A DNA stretch of 10,783 nt from the NCBI GenBank assembly GCA_929200295.1, contig CAKMZE010000095.1, positions 1-10,783 on the forward strand, in the 5' to 3' direction. Positions 1 to 7,231 of the stretch are shown here, piece after piece. Under the pieces are notes generated by a model. It ran no database searches, was not told the DNA's origin, and saw nothing but the letters and a program-made list of their open reading frames with translations. Position 1 is the stretch's first letter; each line of letters begins with the position of its first letter. The stretch comes from an uncultured Alphaproteobacteria bacterium. Its GTDB lineage: Bacteria; Pseudomonadota; Alphaproteobacteria; Rhodobacterales; Rhodobacteraceae. A program made the position numbers and the translations under genes.

Positions 1-522
1 CCCAAAGGCGATAGCGTTGATACGGCGGCTCTCGTTCTTGCGGATGTCAAAAGGCAAATGGCGTTTGATGGACCGGTTGAGATTTTCCCGTTAGATTTAT
101 TGCCCGCTGAATACCGCGTCGACTATCAAGGGCTTTCAGCGATTGCTGGGTCCCATCAAAAAATTGATGGTGTTTCGATTATTCAATACGATCCAGAGCT
201 CATGCATCGCCCGATCCAGTTTATTAGCGTCGTGGCGCATGAGCTGATGCATGCGAGATTGGATGGGTTAGAAAATATGGTGCCGGGTGGCGCGGGGGCG
301 CATGAACTCGCAACCGATTTAGGATGTATCATTGCGGGCTACGGGATCTTTCAGCTTTATGCCGCTGATGAAGCCGGTTGGTCCGGCTATATGTCACAAA
401 ACTCACGTGCTTTTGCGCTGGCCGTATTTTTGAACAGGCGGGGTTTGGGCCAGGATTCTGTTTCCCAGTTTCTGTCTGGCAGATGCAATAAGCTGCTCGC
501 TAGAGCTTTCAAAGACGTTTAG
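1..522 (+). CDS. Zinc metallopeptidase-like protein, gluzincin type (5' end outside window)
   Basis: The reading frame is open from the first base, so the start lies upstream of the window; the first ATG at 58 is probably internal. 173 residues are visible. HELMH (visible residues 80-84) is an HExxH zinc-binding and catalytic motif. About 20 residues later comes HELATD (101-106), whose E-x-x-x-D pattern matches the third-ligand helix of gluzincins such as thermolysin (NEAISD). I therefore read H80, H84 and E102 as zinc ligands, E81 as the catalytic base and D106 as the supporting aspartate. The helix before HELMH is hydrophobic, as in that fold. No membrane segment is seen in the visible part. 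I do not recognise the exact family, and neither substrate nor location can be stated. It ends 217 bases before the TPM gene pair and has no visible link to it. Confidence 0.7.
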   Translation, partial: PKGDSVDTAALVLADVKRQMAFDGPVEIFPLDLLPAEYRVDYQGLSAIAGSHQKIDGVSIIQYDPELMHRPIQFISVVAHELMHARLDGLENMVPGGAGAHELATDLGCIIAGYGIFQLYAADEAGWSGYMSQNSRAFALAVFLNRRGLGQDSVSQFLSGRCNKLLARAFKDV

Positions 523-673
523 TCAGCGTCAAAGTTGCAAATCGAGTTTATTACAGCATTTGGCCACGCTGCCCTTCGTAAGATGGCCTGCGTCAATTGG
601 TAATATCCGGGCAATCATGCGTTCGTGGTCGCTCAAATCAGGGTTTTGTAGCAGAAACAAAAAATCGCCATTT

Positions 674-739
674 TTCTATGCCATAGCAGTATCCAATATA
701 CTTTGTTAACCAATATGACGTGCCGAACGAGGATACTGG
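674..739 (+). promoter_or_regulatory. Possible promoter and ribosome binding site for the TPM gene pair
   Basis: TATACT at 697-702 matches the -10 consensus in five of six positions. The hexamer 17 bases upstream (674-679) does not resemble TTGACA, so the promoter is weak or needs an activator. The seven-base word CCAATAT occurs at 693-699 and again at 710-716, overlapping and just below the -10. GAGGA at 729-733 lies six bases before the ATG at 740 and is a good Shine-Dalgarno sequence. The remaining gap from 523 holds no gene and no convincing terminator. Confidence 0.3.
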
Positions 740-1414
740 ATGCTAAAAAACTTTCGTGAGCTCATGAAAACAATATGCATTGCGTTACTGATACCTTTTT
801 TTGGGGTAACCTCTGTAGCGGCACAAGACCCTGCGAATGCTCCTCAGACTCAATCATGGGTTACAGATCAGGCAGGTATTTTAAGTGATTCCACTGAAAA
901 AGCGCTGACAAAGGATGCCCGAAAATTTGAAGCAAAGACCTCTAGCCAGTTTGTTGTGGTGACTGTCACAACCTTGGATGGCTGGACGATTGAGCGATAT
1001 GGACGATGGTTGGGTAACAAATGGGGCATCGGTCAATCGGAAACAGACAATGGTGTCTTGCTATTGGTTGCCCCGAATGAACGCAAAGTGCGTATTGAGG
1101 TCGGACTTGGGCTTGAAGGCATTTTGACTGACAGAATGGCGCAGCGGATTATTGATGATGAAATCCTTCCTGAGTTCCGAAGTGGTGATTTAGAAGCAGG
1201 CATTGTCGCAGGTCATAGGGCCGTGATTGCGGCTTTGACTGAAGAACAAATAAAAGAACAACAAGACCAGACACTATGGGAAAGGTTCCTTCATTTCATC
1301 CTTTTGCCATTCTTCCTGCTTGGCAGGCTCTTTGGGTCTGATGAAGATAGCTTGATTGATTTTTCAGGCGGCGGTGGAAGTTTCGGCGGCGGCGGAGCAT
1401 CGGGGGGATGGTGA
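740..1414 (+). CDS. TPM-domain protein, exported and tail-anchored (YgcG-like)
   Basis: 224 residues. The N-terminus is a signal peptide (basic MLKNFRELMK, hydrophobic core 11-27, likely cleavage after VAA at 26-28). A TPM domain (PF04536) follows at about 38-167. It is recognisable from the opening V-T-D-Q-A-G-I-L-S, the strand FVVVTVTTLDG, the G-V-L-L-L-V-A strand at 105-111, the R-x-E-V-G-x-G-L-E-G turn near 118-127 and the following helix. A hydrophobic segment at 183-197 should anchor it in the inner membrane. The tail (209-224) is Gly-rich and ends GGGASGGW, which is typical of this family. The domain would face the periplasm. TPM proteins are linked to phosphatase activity or photosystem II repair in plants; the bacterial role is unsettled and often coupled to LemA. 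The start is supported by GAGGA at 729-733. The 3' end overlaps the next gene. Confidence 0.85.
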   Translation: MLKNFRELMKTICIALLIPFFGVTSVAAQDPANAPQTQSWVTDQAGILSDSTEKALTKDARKFEAKTSSQFVVVTVTTLDGWTIERYGRWLGNKWGIGQSETDNGVLLLVAPNERKVRIEVGLGLEGILTDRMAQRIIDDEILPEFRSGDLEAGIVAGHRAVIAALTEEQIKEQQDQTLWERFLHFILLPFFLLGRLFGSDEDSLIDFSGGGGSFGGGGASGGW

Positions 1415-2055
1415 TGATGGGCAAACAGATGAATAAGATTGATGAGACTGCGAAAGCAAAGATCAGTGACAGCATCGCAAAGGTCGAAAGGCAGTGTGAA
1501 AGCGAGCTTGTATGTCTTATCACCCGGCGCTCGGCGCGGTATGTGTTATTCCCATTGTTGATGGCGGCTCTCACAGCGTTGTTCATGCCAATCCTTGGTG
1601 CGTTCTCGGCGGTTGAAATTAGCTTTACGCATCAAGTGGTTTTATTCGTGATCCTTGCAGGCATGTTCGTTTTTACGCCGCTCAGTCACAAATTAACGCC
1701 GAAATGGCTAAAGCACCAAAACTGTAGCAGATACAGCGTTGAGCAATTTTTTAGACAGAGGCTGCATGAAACCAAGTCGCGCAATGCCATTCTGATTTTT
1801 GTGTCTTGGGAGGAGAAATTTGTAACTGTTGTTGCTGATCAGCGCATTAACGAGAAGGTCCAGCAGAACGATTGGGACAAGCTGGTTTCTGATTTCACCC
1901 ATAATGTGAAGACGGGTGAAATCGAGCAAGGGTTCCTCCAGATCGTTAGTGGAGCAGGAGAAATGCTGACGAAATTCTTCCCGGTGAAGGCCGCGAAAAA
2001 GGACGAGTTACCCAACCATCTGATTGAGCTTGACGAACCAGGTTATTTAAGCTGA
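1408..2055 (+). CDS. TPM-domain membrane protein with an internal transmembrane hairpin
   Basis: 215 residues. The first part of a TPM domain (about 12-42, with the strand ESELVCLITRR) is followed by two hydrophobic segments (45-66 and 74-93). The rest of the domain then resumes: strand AILIFVSWEEKFVTVVAD (127-144), then W-x-x-L-V and G-E-I-E-Q-G-F-L-Q-I-V (170-180). The membrane hairpin therefore sits inside the domain. There is no signal peptide. It overlaps the upstream TPM gene, whose TGA is at 1412-1414, so the two are co-translated. Start choice is open: ATG codons lie in frame at 1408, 1414, 1417 and 1429, with the run GGGGGG at 1402-1407. The 1414 or 1417 ATG has better spacing from that run; 1408 is the longest version. 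Tandem TPM genes of this kind are known in alphaproteobacteria, often after lemA, which is not seen here. Confidence 0.75.
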   Translation: MVMMGKQMNKIDETAKAKISDSIAKVERQCESELVCLITRRSARYVLFPLLMAALTALFMPILGAFSAVEISFTHQVVLFVILAGMFVFTPLSHKLTPKWLKHQNCSRYSVEQFFRQRLHETKSRNAILIFVSWEEKFVTVVADQRINEKVQQNDWDKLVSDFTHNVKTGEIEQGFLQIVSGAGEMLTKFFPVKAAKKDELPNHLIELDEPGYLS

Positions 2056-2375
2056 ATTTTACAACGATTGCCGTATATTTACTGGGGTTCTAAGCCGAAC
2101 CTTGGTCAAGCCGTCTTTAACAAACCGCAAGCGCAACAAACGCATAAGTAGTTACGAATGGCCTTTCCCCGGTTCTGAACGCCTTTCTTATGCTTGGCTT
2201 GTTTTACGCCCTTGTTGCGTCGGTTAATCACGACAGTAGCAATGGCGCGCACCCTCTACCACTCAGTCAAAGGGGCATTTAACGCTGCGCAAGGATGGGT
2301 TGCTATGCAGAGTGGTTTGACTGCCTTTGCGGATCACGTCATCATGCTGTGGAACCAATCACAAAGGGGAATGCG
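2056..2375 (+). other. 320-base intergenic region with nested inverted repeats, no gene recognised
   Basis: No reading frame here looks real. The 61-codon frame at 2194-2379 overlaps the AKR start and resembles no family I know. CGCAACAA at 2132-2139 is mirrored by TTGTTGCG at 2212-2219. Inside it, GCATAAG at 2142-2148 is mirrored by CTTATGC at 2187-2193. A transcript could therefore form an outer and an inner stem with a large asymmetric bulge. This could be a structured leader for the downstream sugar genes, or chance. No clear sigma-70 promoter was found, although one must lie here or further upstream if the sugar genes are transcribed separately. Confidence 0.4.
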
Positions 2376-3416
2376 ATGACGTATATGCCGTCTGAAAACC
2401 GTTATGATAAGATGGTCTATCGGAGATGCGGGCGCTCGGGTGTGAAGCTTCCTGCGATATCGCTTGGGCTTTGGCATAACTTTGGGCATGATACGCCGCA
2501 TGAGGTAAAGCGTGATATTTGCCGCACTGCATTTGACCATGGCATTACGCATTTTGATTTGGCCAATAACTACGGTCCGCCCGCGGGATCGGCAGAGTAT
2601 GCCTTTGGCGCGATATTGGCTGAGGACTTCCGCGATCACCGCGATGAGCTGATCATCAGCTCGAAGGCAGGCTATCATATGTGGCCTGGCCCCTACGGCG
2701 AATGGGGCAGCCGCAAATACCTTGTCGCTTCTTGTGATCAATCGCTGAAACGGATGGGGCTAGATTATGTTGACGTGTTCTATTCGCATCGGTTTGATCC
2801 CGAGACCCCGCTTGAGGAAACCATGGGCGCATTAGATTACATCGTGCGTTCAGGCCGCGCGCTTTATGCGGGGATTTCATCTTATAACACCGCGCGCACA
2901 CGCGAGGCTGTCGCGATCTTAAACGATCTTGGCACGCCCTGTCTTATTCACCAACCGTCTTATAATATGCTCAATCGCTGGGTCGAACGGGACGGGCTCA
3001 AGGACACGCTGCAAGAGCTGGGCATCGGGTCGATCGCCTTCACGCCATTGGCGCAAGGCATGTTGACCAAGAAATACCTTGGGGGCATTCCAGATGGATC
3101 GCGCGCGAGCCAAGGCAAATCGTTATTTCCCTCAATGCTCACAGATCAGGCGCTAGGTAATATTCGCAAGCTTAATGAGATCGCAGAAAGCCGGGGCCAG
3201 ACGCTTGCACAGATGGCCATTGCCTGGGTGCTGCGTGATGGGGGGATTACGACGGCGCTTATCGGGGCCTCAAAGGCGTCGCAAGTGATTGATTGCGCGG
3301 GCGCTGTGGAAAATCTCGATTTCACAGCAGATGAGCTCAAGGCAATTGATGAATATGCGGATGAAGAGCAGATCAATCTTTGGGCGGCCTCATCAGAGCT
3401 TGATAATGGCGCGTAA
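2376..3416 (+). CDS. mgrA: L-glyceraldehyde-3-phosphate reductase-type aldo/keto reductase (AKR14, YghZ family)
   Basis: 346 residues, the length I recall for E. coli YghZ/Gpr, with long stretches alike, for example GLWHNFGH (31-38), ITHFDLANNYGPP (57-69), GSRKYL and LIHQPSYN. It should be a cytosolic NADPH-dependent reductase. Family members reduce L-glyceraldehyde 3-phosphate and detoxify methylglyoxal and similar aldehydes. The AKR catalytic tetrad is complete: D61, Y66, K97 and H138 (in YSHRFD). The C-terminal cofactor motif IGASKASQ is present. An upstream in-frame ATG at 2295 would add 27 residues that fit no AKR. I chose 2376 because AAGGGGA at 2364-2370 is five bases before it and the length then matches the family. 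The xylosidase gene starts 15 bases after the stop, implying an operon. The exact substrate in this host is inferred. Confidence 0.9.
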   Translation: MTYMPSENRYDKMVYRRCGRSGVKLPAISLGLWHNFGHDTPHEVKRDICRTAFDHGITHFDLANNYGPPAGSAEYAFGAILAEDFRDHRDELIISSKAGYHMWPGPYGEWGSRKYLVASCDQSLKRMGLDYVDVFYSHRFDPETPLEETMGALDYIVRSGRALYAGISSYNTARTREAVAILNDLGTPCLIHQPSYNMLNRWVERDGLKDTLQELGIGSIAFTPLAQGMLTKKYLGGIPDGSRASQGKSLFPSMLTDQALGNIRKLNEIAESRGQTLAQMAIAWVLRDGGITTALIGASKASQVIDCAGAVENLDFTADELKAIDEYADEEQINLWAASSELDNGA

Positions 3417-3431
3417 GAACAGGGTGTGACA

Positions 3432-5024
3432 ATGATCCGCAATCCGATCCTTCCGGGGTTTAATCCTGATCCTTCTATTTGCCGAGTGGGCGAGGATTAC
3501 TACATCGCGACCTCGACATTCGAATGGTATCCGGGCGTTCAGATCCATCATTCCAAGGATCTCGTGAATTGGACGCTGGTGGCACGCCCGTTGAACCGGG
3601 CGGCACTACTTGATATGCGGGGCAACCCAGACAGCGGCGGGATCTGGGCCCCTTGTTTGAGCTATGCGGATGGGCAATTTTGGCTGATCTATACGGATAT
3701 CAAACGTCTTGATGGGGCGTTTAAAGATGCGCCAAATTATATCACATGTTGCGACACGATTGATGGCATTTGGTCGGACCCTTGGTTTGTGAATGCGTCC
3801 GGGTTTGACCCGTCGTTGTTTCATGATGATGACGGGCGCAAATGGTTTGTGAATATGCAATGGAACCATCGGGGCGAGGGCACAGGCTGCAACCCTGCGC
3901 ATGATGCGTTTGACGGAATTTTACTGCAAGAATGGTCGCCAGATCAGGGGTTGATTGGTCCTGTCACGAATATCTATCCGGGCACATCCCGCGGCCTGAC
4001 CGAGGCACCGCATCTTTTTAAACGCAATGGGTATTATTATCTTACCACTGCTGAGGGCGGGACGGGCTATAACCATGCGGTGAGCCTTGCACGTGCACGC
4101 GATATCCACGGCCCATACGAGGACCACCCTGATCTACATGTGATTTGTCATGAGGAGGCGGATGTGCCCGTGCAGCGCACAGGGCACGGCCAATACGTTG
4201 AGACCCATTGGGGCGATCATTATCATACGTTCCTTATGGGACGCCCGCAGCAAGGCCCGCATGGGGCGTTTTGTGCGACAGGGCGTGAGACGGGGATCGC
4301 CCGTGTGGTTTGGGGCGCGGATGATTGGCTCTACCTTGATCAGGGTGGGTTAATCGTACCGGACGAGGTGCAAGCACCTGTTGCTGTGACCCAAGCACCA
4401 GATACGCCGATTACATATCAGTTTGACGAAACACTTCCGCTTGATTTTCAATGGCTGCGGACCCCGGACCCAGACAGGCTATTCTACATCAAGGGCGGCG
4501 CGCTTGTCTTACGGGGGCGTGAAGGTATCGGAAGCTGGTTTGAACAAGCGCTAATCGCGCGGCGCCAGTGCCATGCGCGCTACCGCGCAGAGACCCAGGT
4601 ACAGTTTGATCCAACGACCTATCAACAGGGTGCCGGGCTCACGACATATTATAATCGTCACAAGTTCCATGCGCTTGTGGTGACGGCGGCCAGTGATGGC
4701 TCGCGCGTGTTAACGATCCTCTCTTGCGCAGGCGATTGGCCCGATGGCAACCTGAGCTTTCCCATGGCTGAGCTGGTTTTGGATGAGGGCCCTGTTGGGC
4801 TTTGTGTCACTGTCAACGGCGCTGAGCAACAGTTTTGGGTGCAGCAATCAGGGACGTGGCAAAAGGCGGGCCCGGTGTTAGATGCATCCGTGATCTCTGA
4901 TGAAGGGGGCAGGGGAGAGCACGCCTCATTCACTGGGGCCTTTGTGGGGATGGTGGCCTATGATGCGACGGGGCAAGCACGCGAAGCATCGTTTGATCGG
5001 TTCTCATATATGCCAGAGACGTGA
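3432..5024 (+). CDS. xynB: GH43 beta-xylosidase, intracellular
   Basis: 530 residues. It should release D-xylose from the non-reducing end of xylo-oligosaccharides, with inversion. The N-terminal five-bladed propeller domain (about 1-310) has all three GH43 catalytic acids. D13 in GFNPDPS is the general base, D126 in SGFDPS the pKa modulator, and E191 in GLTEAPH the general acid. Positions and spacing match Selenomonas xylosidase (D14, D127, E186). A C-terminal beta-sandwich of the GH43_C2 type (PF17851) fills about 320-528, and the total length fits the family. No signal peptide is present, so it acts in the cytoplasm on imported oligosaccharides. A GTG at 3426 is in frame, but AGGG at 3421-3424 is seven bases from the ATG at 3432, which I prefer. 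It is cotranscribed with the reductase. Minor alpha-L-arabinofuranosidase activity is common in this family and possible here. Confidence 0.9.
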   Translation: MIRNPILPGFNPDPSICRVGEDYYIATSTFEWYPGVQIHHSKDLVNWTLVARPLNRAALLDMRGNPDSGGIWAPCLSYADGQFWLIYTDIKRLDGAFKDAPNYITCCDTIDGIWSDPWFVNASGFDPSLFHDDDGRKWFVNMQWNHRGEGTGCNPAHDAFDGILLQEWSPDQGLIGPVTNIYPGTSRGLTEAPHLFKRNGYYYLTTAEGGTGYNHAVSLARARDIHGPYEDHPDLHVICHEEADVPVQRTGHGQYVETHWGDHYHTFLMGRPQQGPHGAFCATGRETGIARVVWGADDWLYLDQGGLIVPDEVQAPVAVTQAPDTPITYQFDETLPLDFQWLRTPDPDRLFYIKGGALVLRGREGIGSWFEQALIARRQCHARYRAETQVQFDPTTYQQGAGLTTYYNRHKFHALVVTAASDGSRVLTILSCAGDWPDGNLSFPMAELVLDEGPVGLCVTVNGAEQQFWVQQSGTWQKAGPVLDASVISDEGGRGEHASFTGAFVGMVAYDATGQAREASFDRFSYMPET

Positions 5025-5033
5025 GCGGATGCC

Positions 5034-5642
5034 CTATGCCCACTTATAATTAAACGAGACTGAAATCCGCTCATCTTCTGCCATGTTCATCGGGACCTCA
5101 TGGCGCAGCCAGCTTTCCCAGAGCAACACATCCCCGACCTGAGGTTGCAAATAAACAAAGGGGCGCAGGTGATCAGGCGCATCTGCAATGCGCGGAGGTG
5201 CGGCCATCATCATCGCCAAACGCGGGTCTTCGAATTTGATCGCCGATGTGCCTTCGGGCATGGCGACATAGGTTGTACCGGATATCACAGAATGCGGGTG
5301 GATATGGGCTGTGTGTATCCCGCCCTCAGGCAGAATATTGATCCAGATGTCCTCAAGCACCAGCGCCCGATCACCAAGATCGAAATGCAAAGATTTAGCG
5401 AACTTGGCAACATGCGCGTCGAGCGTGGTCACGATGTCTTTGAAGATCGGAAACCGCCAGGGCAAATCAGTGAGCGAGGCATAAGACGTATAACCGGGAA
5501 AGGCATGCGTCTCGCACCAGTCTTGGCCTGCCATGTCGTCCTCGGCAATCACAAGGCAGGATTGCTCGAGCTCGGCAGGATCAATGTTTTCAAGCTTGGC
5601 TTGATAGATGGGTGTTACGAAGAGATCTTTGATTGTGCTCAT
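5034..5642 (-). CDS. Putative 2OG-Fe(II) oxygenase, TIGR02466/PF13759 family
   Basis: 202 residues, the usual length for this family, with no signal peptide, so cytosolic. The N-terminal LFVTPIYQAKL matches the family opening (L-F-x-T-P-I-Y). The cupin core shows H-T-A-H-I-H-P-H-S (110-118) followed by SGTTYVAMPEG, then IKFEDPR (135-141). The second half has G-D-V-L-L-W-E-S-W-L-R-H-E-V-P (170-184) and ERISVSFNY (191-199). I read H113 and/or H115 together with H181 as iron ligands, and R192 as the residue binding 2-oxoglutarate. This matches a double-stranded beta-helix dioxygenase, but the natural substrate of the family is unknown. The gene follows the serralysin gene by 53 bases in the same direction, with a hairpin between them, so it may be the last gene of that operon. 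It converges on the xylosidase gene with nine bases between stops and no clear terminator. The ribosome binding site is weak. Confidence 0.8.
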   Translation of the reverse strand: MSTIKDLFVTPIYQAKLENIDPAELEQSCLVIAEDDMAGQDWCETHAFPGYTSYASLTDLPWRFPIFKDIVTTLDAHVAKFAKSLHFDLGDRALVLEDIWINILPEGGIHTAHIHPHSVISGTTYVAMPEGTSAIKFEDPRLAMMMAAPPRIADAPDHLRPFVYLQPQVGDVLLWESWLRHEVPMNMAEDERISVSFNYKWA

Positions 5643-5659
5643 GTCGATATCTTATCAGC

Positions 5660-5688
5660 TTGGTGCCGTGATTGCGAGAGAGCACCAA
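5660..5688 (-). repeat. Hairpin between protease and oxygenase genes
   Basis: TTGGTGC (5660-5666) and GCACCAA (5682-5688) form a perfect 7-bp stem with a 15-base loop. It occupies most of the 53-base gap between the serralysin stop and the oxygenase start. No run of U follows in either direction, so it is not a standard intrinsic terminator. It could shield the 3' end of the protease message from nucleases or lower read-through into the oxygenase gene. Confidence 0.5.
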
Positions 5689-5695
5689 TTGAAGA

Positions 5696-7219
5696 TTAGA
5701 CAAAGATAAAATCATCACTCGTCAGATCGTTTGCGGAAATCCCATAGAGTGTGAACTGCGTACCTTGGGCGCTGAAAACAGCACCATCAGCACCGCTCGT
5801 GAAATATGAAAGAACATTGTTGCTGTTCAAGCCAGTGAAACCATCCAGCTCGATCTTATCAATCCCGGTTTCAAAGTCGGCACCTGTAATGGTCGCAGAA
5901 TATCCTGTTGTTGATGAATAATCGACATCCTCAACATTGATAACGCCAATGGTATCAACCCCATCGCCGGGGCGAAAAACAAAGGTGTCAGCCCCGCGCC
6001 CGCCCATGAGCAGGTCGTTTTGTGTTCCACCGATGATGCGATCAGATCCACCGAGAACAAGGCTCGCATCAGCGATGATAACATCATTGCCATTCCCGCC
6101 GTCCAGCTGATCGGTTTGGAAACTGCCAAGGAGGAAATCGCTATTCGTCCCACCAGAGATTTCATTGTGCCCGGTTAGCGCGCGCAGCTCATCATAACCC
6201 GCGCCGCCATTCAGCGTATTGTTCCCTTGCCCACCATAGAGCGTATCATTACCCGCCTCGCCAGTGATAAGATCATTCCCACCGCCGCCAACGATTTTAT
6301 TATCGAGACTATTGCCGTATAGTTTATCGCTGCCACTGCCAGATGTAAGGTTTTCGATATCAGTGTCACGCGCGATGATGAGATTGCCTTTCAGCCCGTC
6401 AACGTCTGATATTGCTTCGCTTTGCAGATTGATATTCTGATCAGAGGTGACCCATGACAAATCAAGCGTATCTATGCCGCTCGTGTCATAGATTGTAAAC
6501 GCGATCGGGTATGACGCGTTTTCCAGTTGGTCGAGGTAAGTGCCTGTATTTCCACCATGACCATAGATCGTGTTGCCTGCATTGGCATGGGTTGGCGCGC
6601 CATATAGATCGTGTACCGCAATGATATCTGCGATCATCGGTGTCATGACATAAGCGTAATTTGCGTCAATGGCGGTATTTTCAGACTGGCTGAAATACGA
6701 CATGATCGTCGCCTGCCAGCTGTCATTTGCGTAATGCGCATCGTCTGCGTAGGTGGCAGTGCCATTATAATCGCCCCCATGCGCAAGACCTAAGGCATGA
6801 CCGATCTCATGGGTGAATGTCTGAAATGAATAGCTGTCGTAATTGACAATGACGTCTCCATTTACAGCAGTATACCAATCGTTTCTAATCCAATCCCTTG
6901 AAATTGTGATTTCAGCATAGATGATATGACCGTTGCTATCTATCGTTGAATTCTCAAATGCGCCAGCGCCCCTCCTCCCATGATTAATGACAATAGCGGG
7001 GTTATTGAAGCTCTCTACAAAATTGATCCCTGTCACCAAAGACCATGCATCAAATGCGGCCTTTGCGAACTGACGCCCGGCAGAGTTCAGATCAGAAGCA
7101 TCATATGTGAGTGTACCACCTGTACGGACATCAAAATGGTGTCTGTCTTCGTCAAAAAATTCCCATCCTTTGTCTGTGAGCTGGTAGGCAATTTCATCAT
7201 AGGTATATGTAGGGAGCAT
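5696..7219 (-). CDS. Serralysin-family (M10B) RTX metalloprotease, type I secreted
   Basis: 507 residues. The N-terminus has the serralysin pattern ALTYD-like GGTLTYD (34-40) and AAFDAWSLVTGINF (54-67), with no Sec signal peptide, as expected. The zinc site is complete: HEIGHALGLAH at 137-147 (ligands H137, H141, H147; base E138), with the Met-turn I-M-S-Y-F at 172-176 containing M173 and Y175. The peptidase M10 C-terminal region includes Ca-binding Gly/Asp-rich nonapeptides at about 293-411. A less repetitive segment then leads to the tail D-D-F-I-F-V, like the C-terminal signal used by type I secretion systems. The protein should be exported in one step by an ABC/MFP/TolC system (absent from this window) and digest extracellular protein. 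Its ATG overlaps the stop of the small lipoprotein gene (TAATG), and GGAGG at 7227-7231 gives a strong binding site seven bases upstream. Confidence 0.93.
   Translation of the reverse strand: MLPTYTYDEIAYQLTDKGWEFFDEDRHHFDVRTGGTLTYDASDLNSAGRQFAKAAFDAWSLVTGINFVESFNNPAIVINHGRRGAGAFENSTIDSNGHIIYAEITISRDWIRNDWYTAVNGDVIVNYDSYSFQTFTHEIGHALGLAHGGDYNGTATYADDAHYANDSWQATIMSYFSQSENTAIDANYAYVMTPMIADIIAVHDLYGAPTHANAGNTIYGHGGNTGTYLDQLENASYPIAFTIYDTSGIDTLDLSWVTSDQNINLQSEAISDVDGLKGNLIIARDTDIENLTSGSGSDKLYGNSLDNKIVGGGGNDLITGEAGNDTLYGGQGNNTLNGGAGYDELRALTGHNEISGGTNSDFLLGSFQTDQLDGGNGNDVIIADASLVLGGSDRIIGGTQNDLLMGGRGADTFVFRPGDGVDTIGVINVEDVDYSSTTGYSATITGADFETGIDKIELDGFTGLNSNNVLSYFTSGADGAVFSAQGTQFTLYGISANDLTSDDFIFV
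5975..6343 (-). repeat. RTX nonapeptide (calcium-binding) repeat region of the protease
   Basis: These bases encode residues 293-415 of the serralysin. Repeats of the form G-G-x-G-x-D/N-x-hydrophobic-x are clear at 311-318 (GGGGNDLI), 320-327 (GEAGNDTL), 329-336 (GGQGNNTL), 338-345, 374-381 (GGNGNDVI) and 406-413 (GGRGADTF). They are interrupted by more degenerate copies at 347-373 and 383-405. Such repeats wind into a parallel beta-roll that folds only at the high calcium level outside the cell, which drives type I secretion. The degenerate middle suggests two roll blocks. Confidence 0.85.
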
Positions 7220-7231
7220 TATAAGCCCTCC
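7217..7231 (-). promoter_or_regulatory. Translational coupling junction and strong Shine-Dalgarno of the protease gene
   Basis: The stop of the small lipoprotein gene (TAA, 7219-7221) and the start of the protease gene (ATG, 7217-7219) share one base. GGAGG at 7227-7231 lies inside the last codons of the lipoprotein gene, seven bases from the protease ATG. The lipoprotein gene itself has no good binding site, so more protease than lipoprotein may be made from one message, and the two are probably tied together in translation. Confidence 0.75.

Noticed and set aside
660..675. AAAAAT/ATTTTT hairpin as a terminator for the metallopeptidase gene
   Set aside because: Stem is entirely A-T and lies about 140 bases past the stop; it would be too unstable.
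2206..2300. Minus-strand text resembling a tRNA D-arm (GAGTGGTAGAG)
   Set aside because: No matching acceptor stem, anticodon arm or T-loop GGTTCGA sequence could be found around it.
2295..2375. 27-residue N-terminal extension of the aldo/keto reductase
   Set aside because: A good Shine-Dalgarno sits before the ATG at 2376 and the shorter form has the family length; the extension is unlike any AKR.
2194..2379. 61-codon open frame upstream of the reductase gene
   Set aside because: Overlaps the real start, has no ribosome binding site and resembles no protein family; composition looks non-coding.
5100..5699. 199-codon plus-strand open frame
   Set aside because: Shadow of the oxygenase gene on the other strand; the minus-strand product has clear family motifs, this one has none.
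5975..6343. DNA-level tandem repeat or CRISPR-like array
   Set aside because: The periodicity is at the protein level (RTX nonapeptides); the bases are diverged and there are no spacers.
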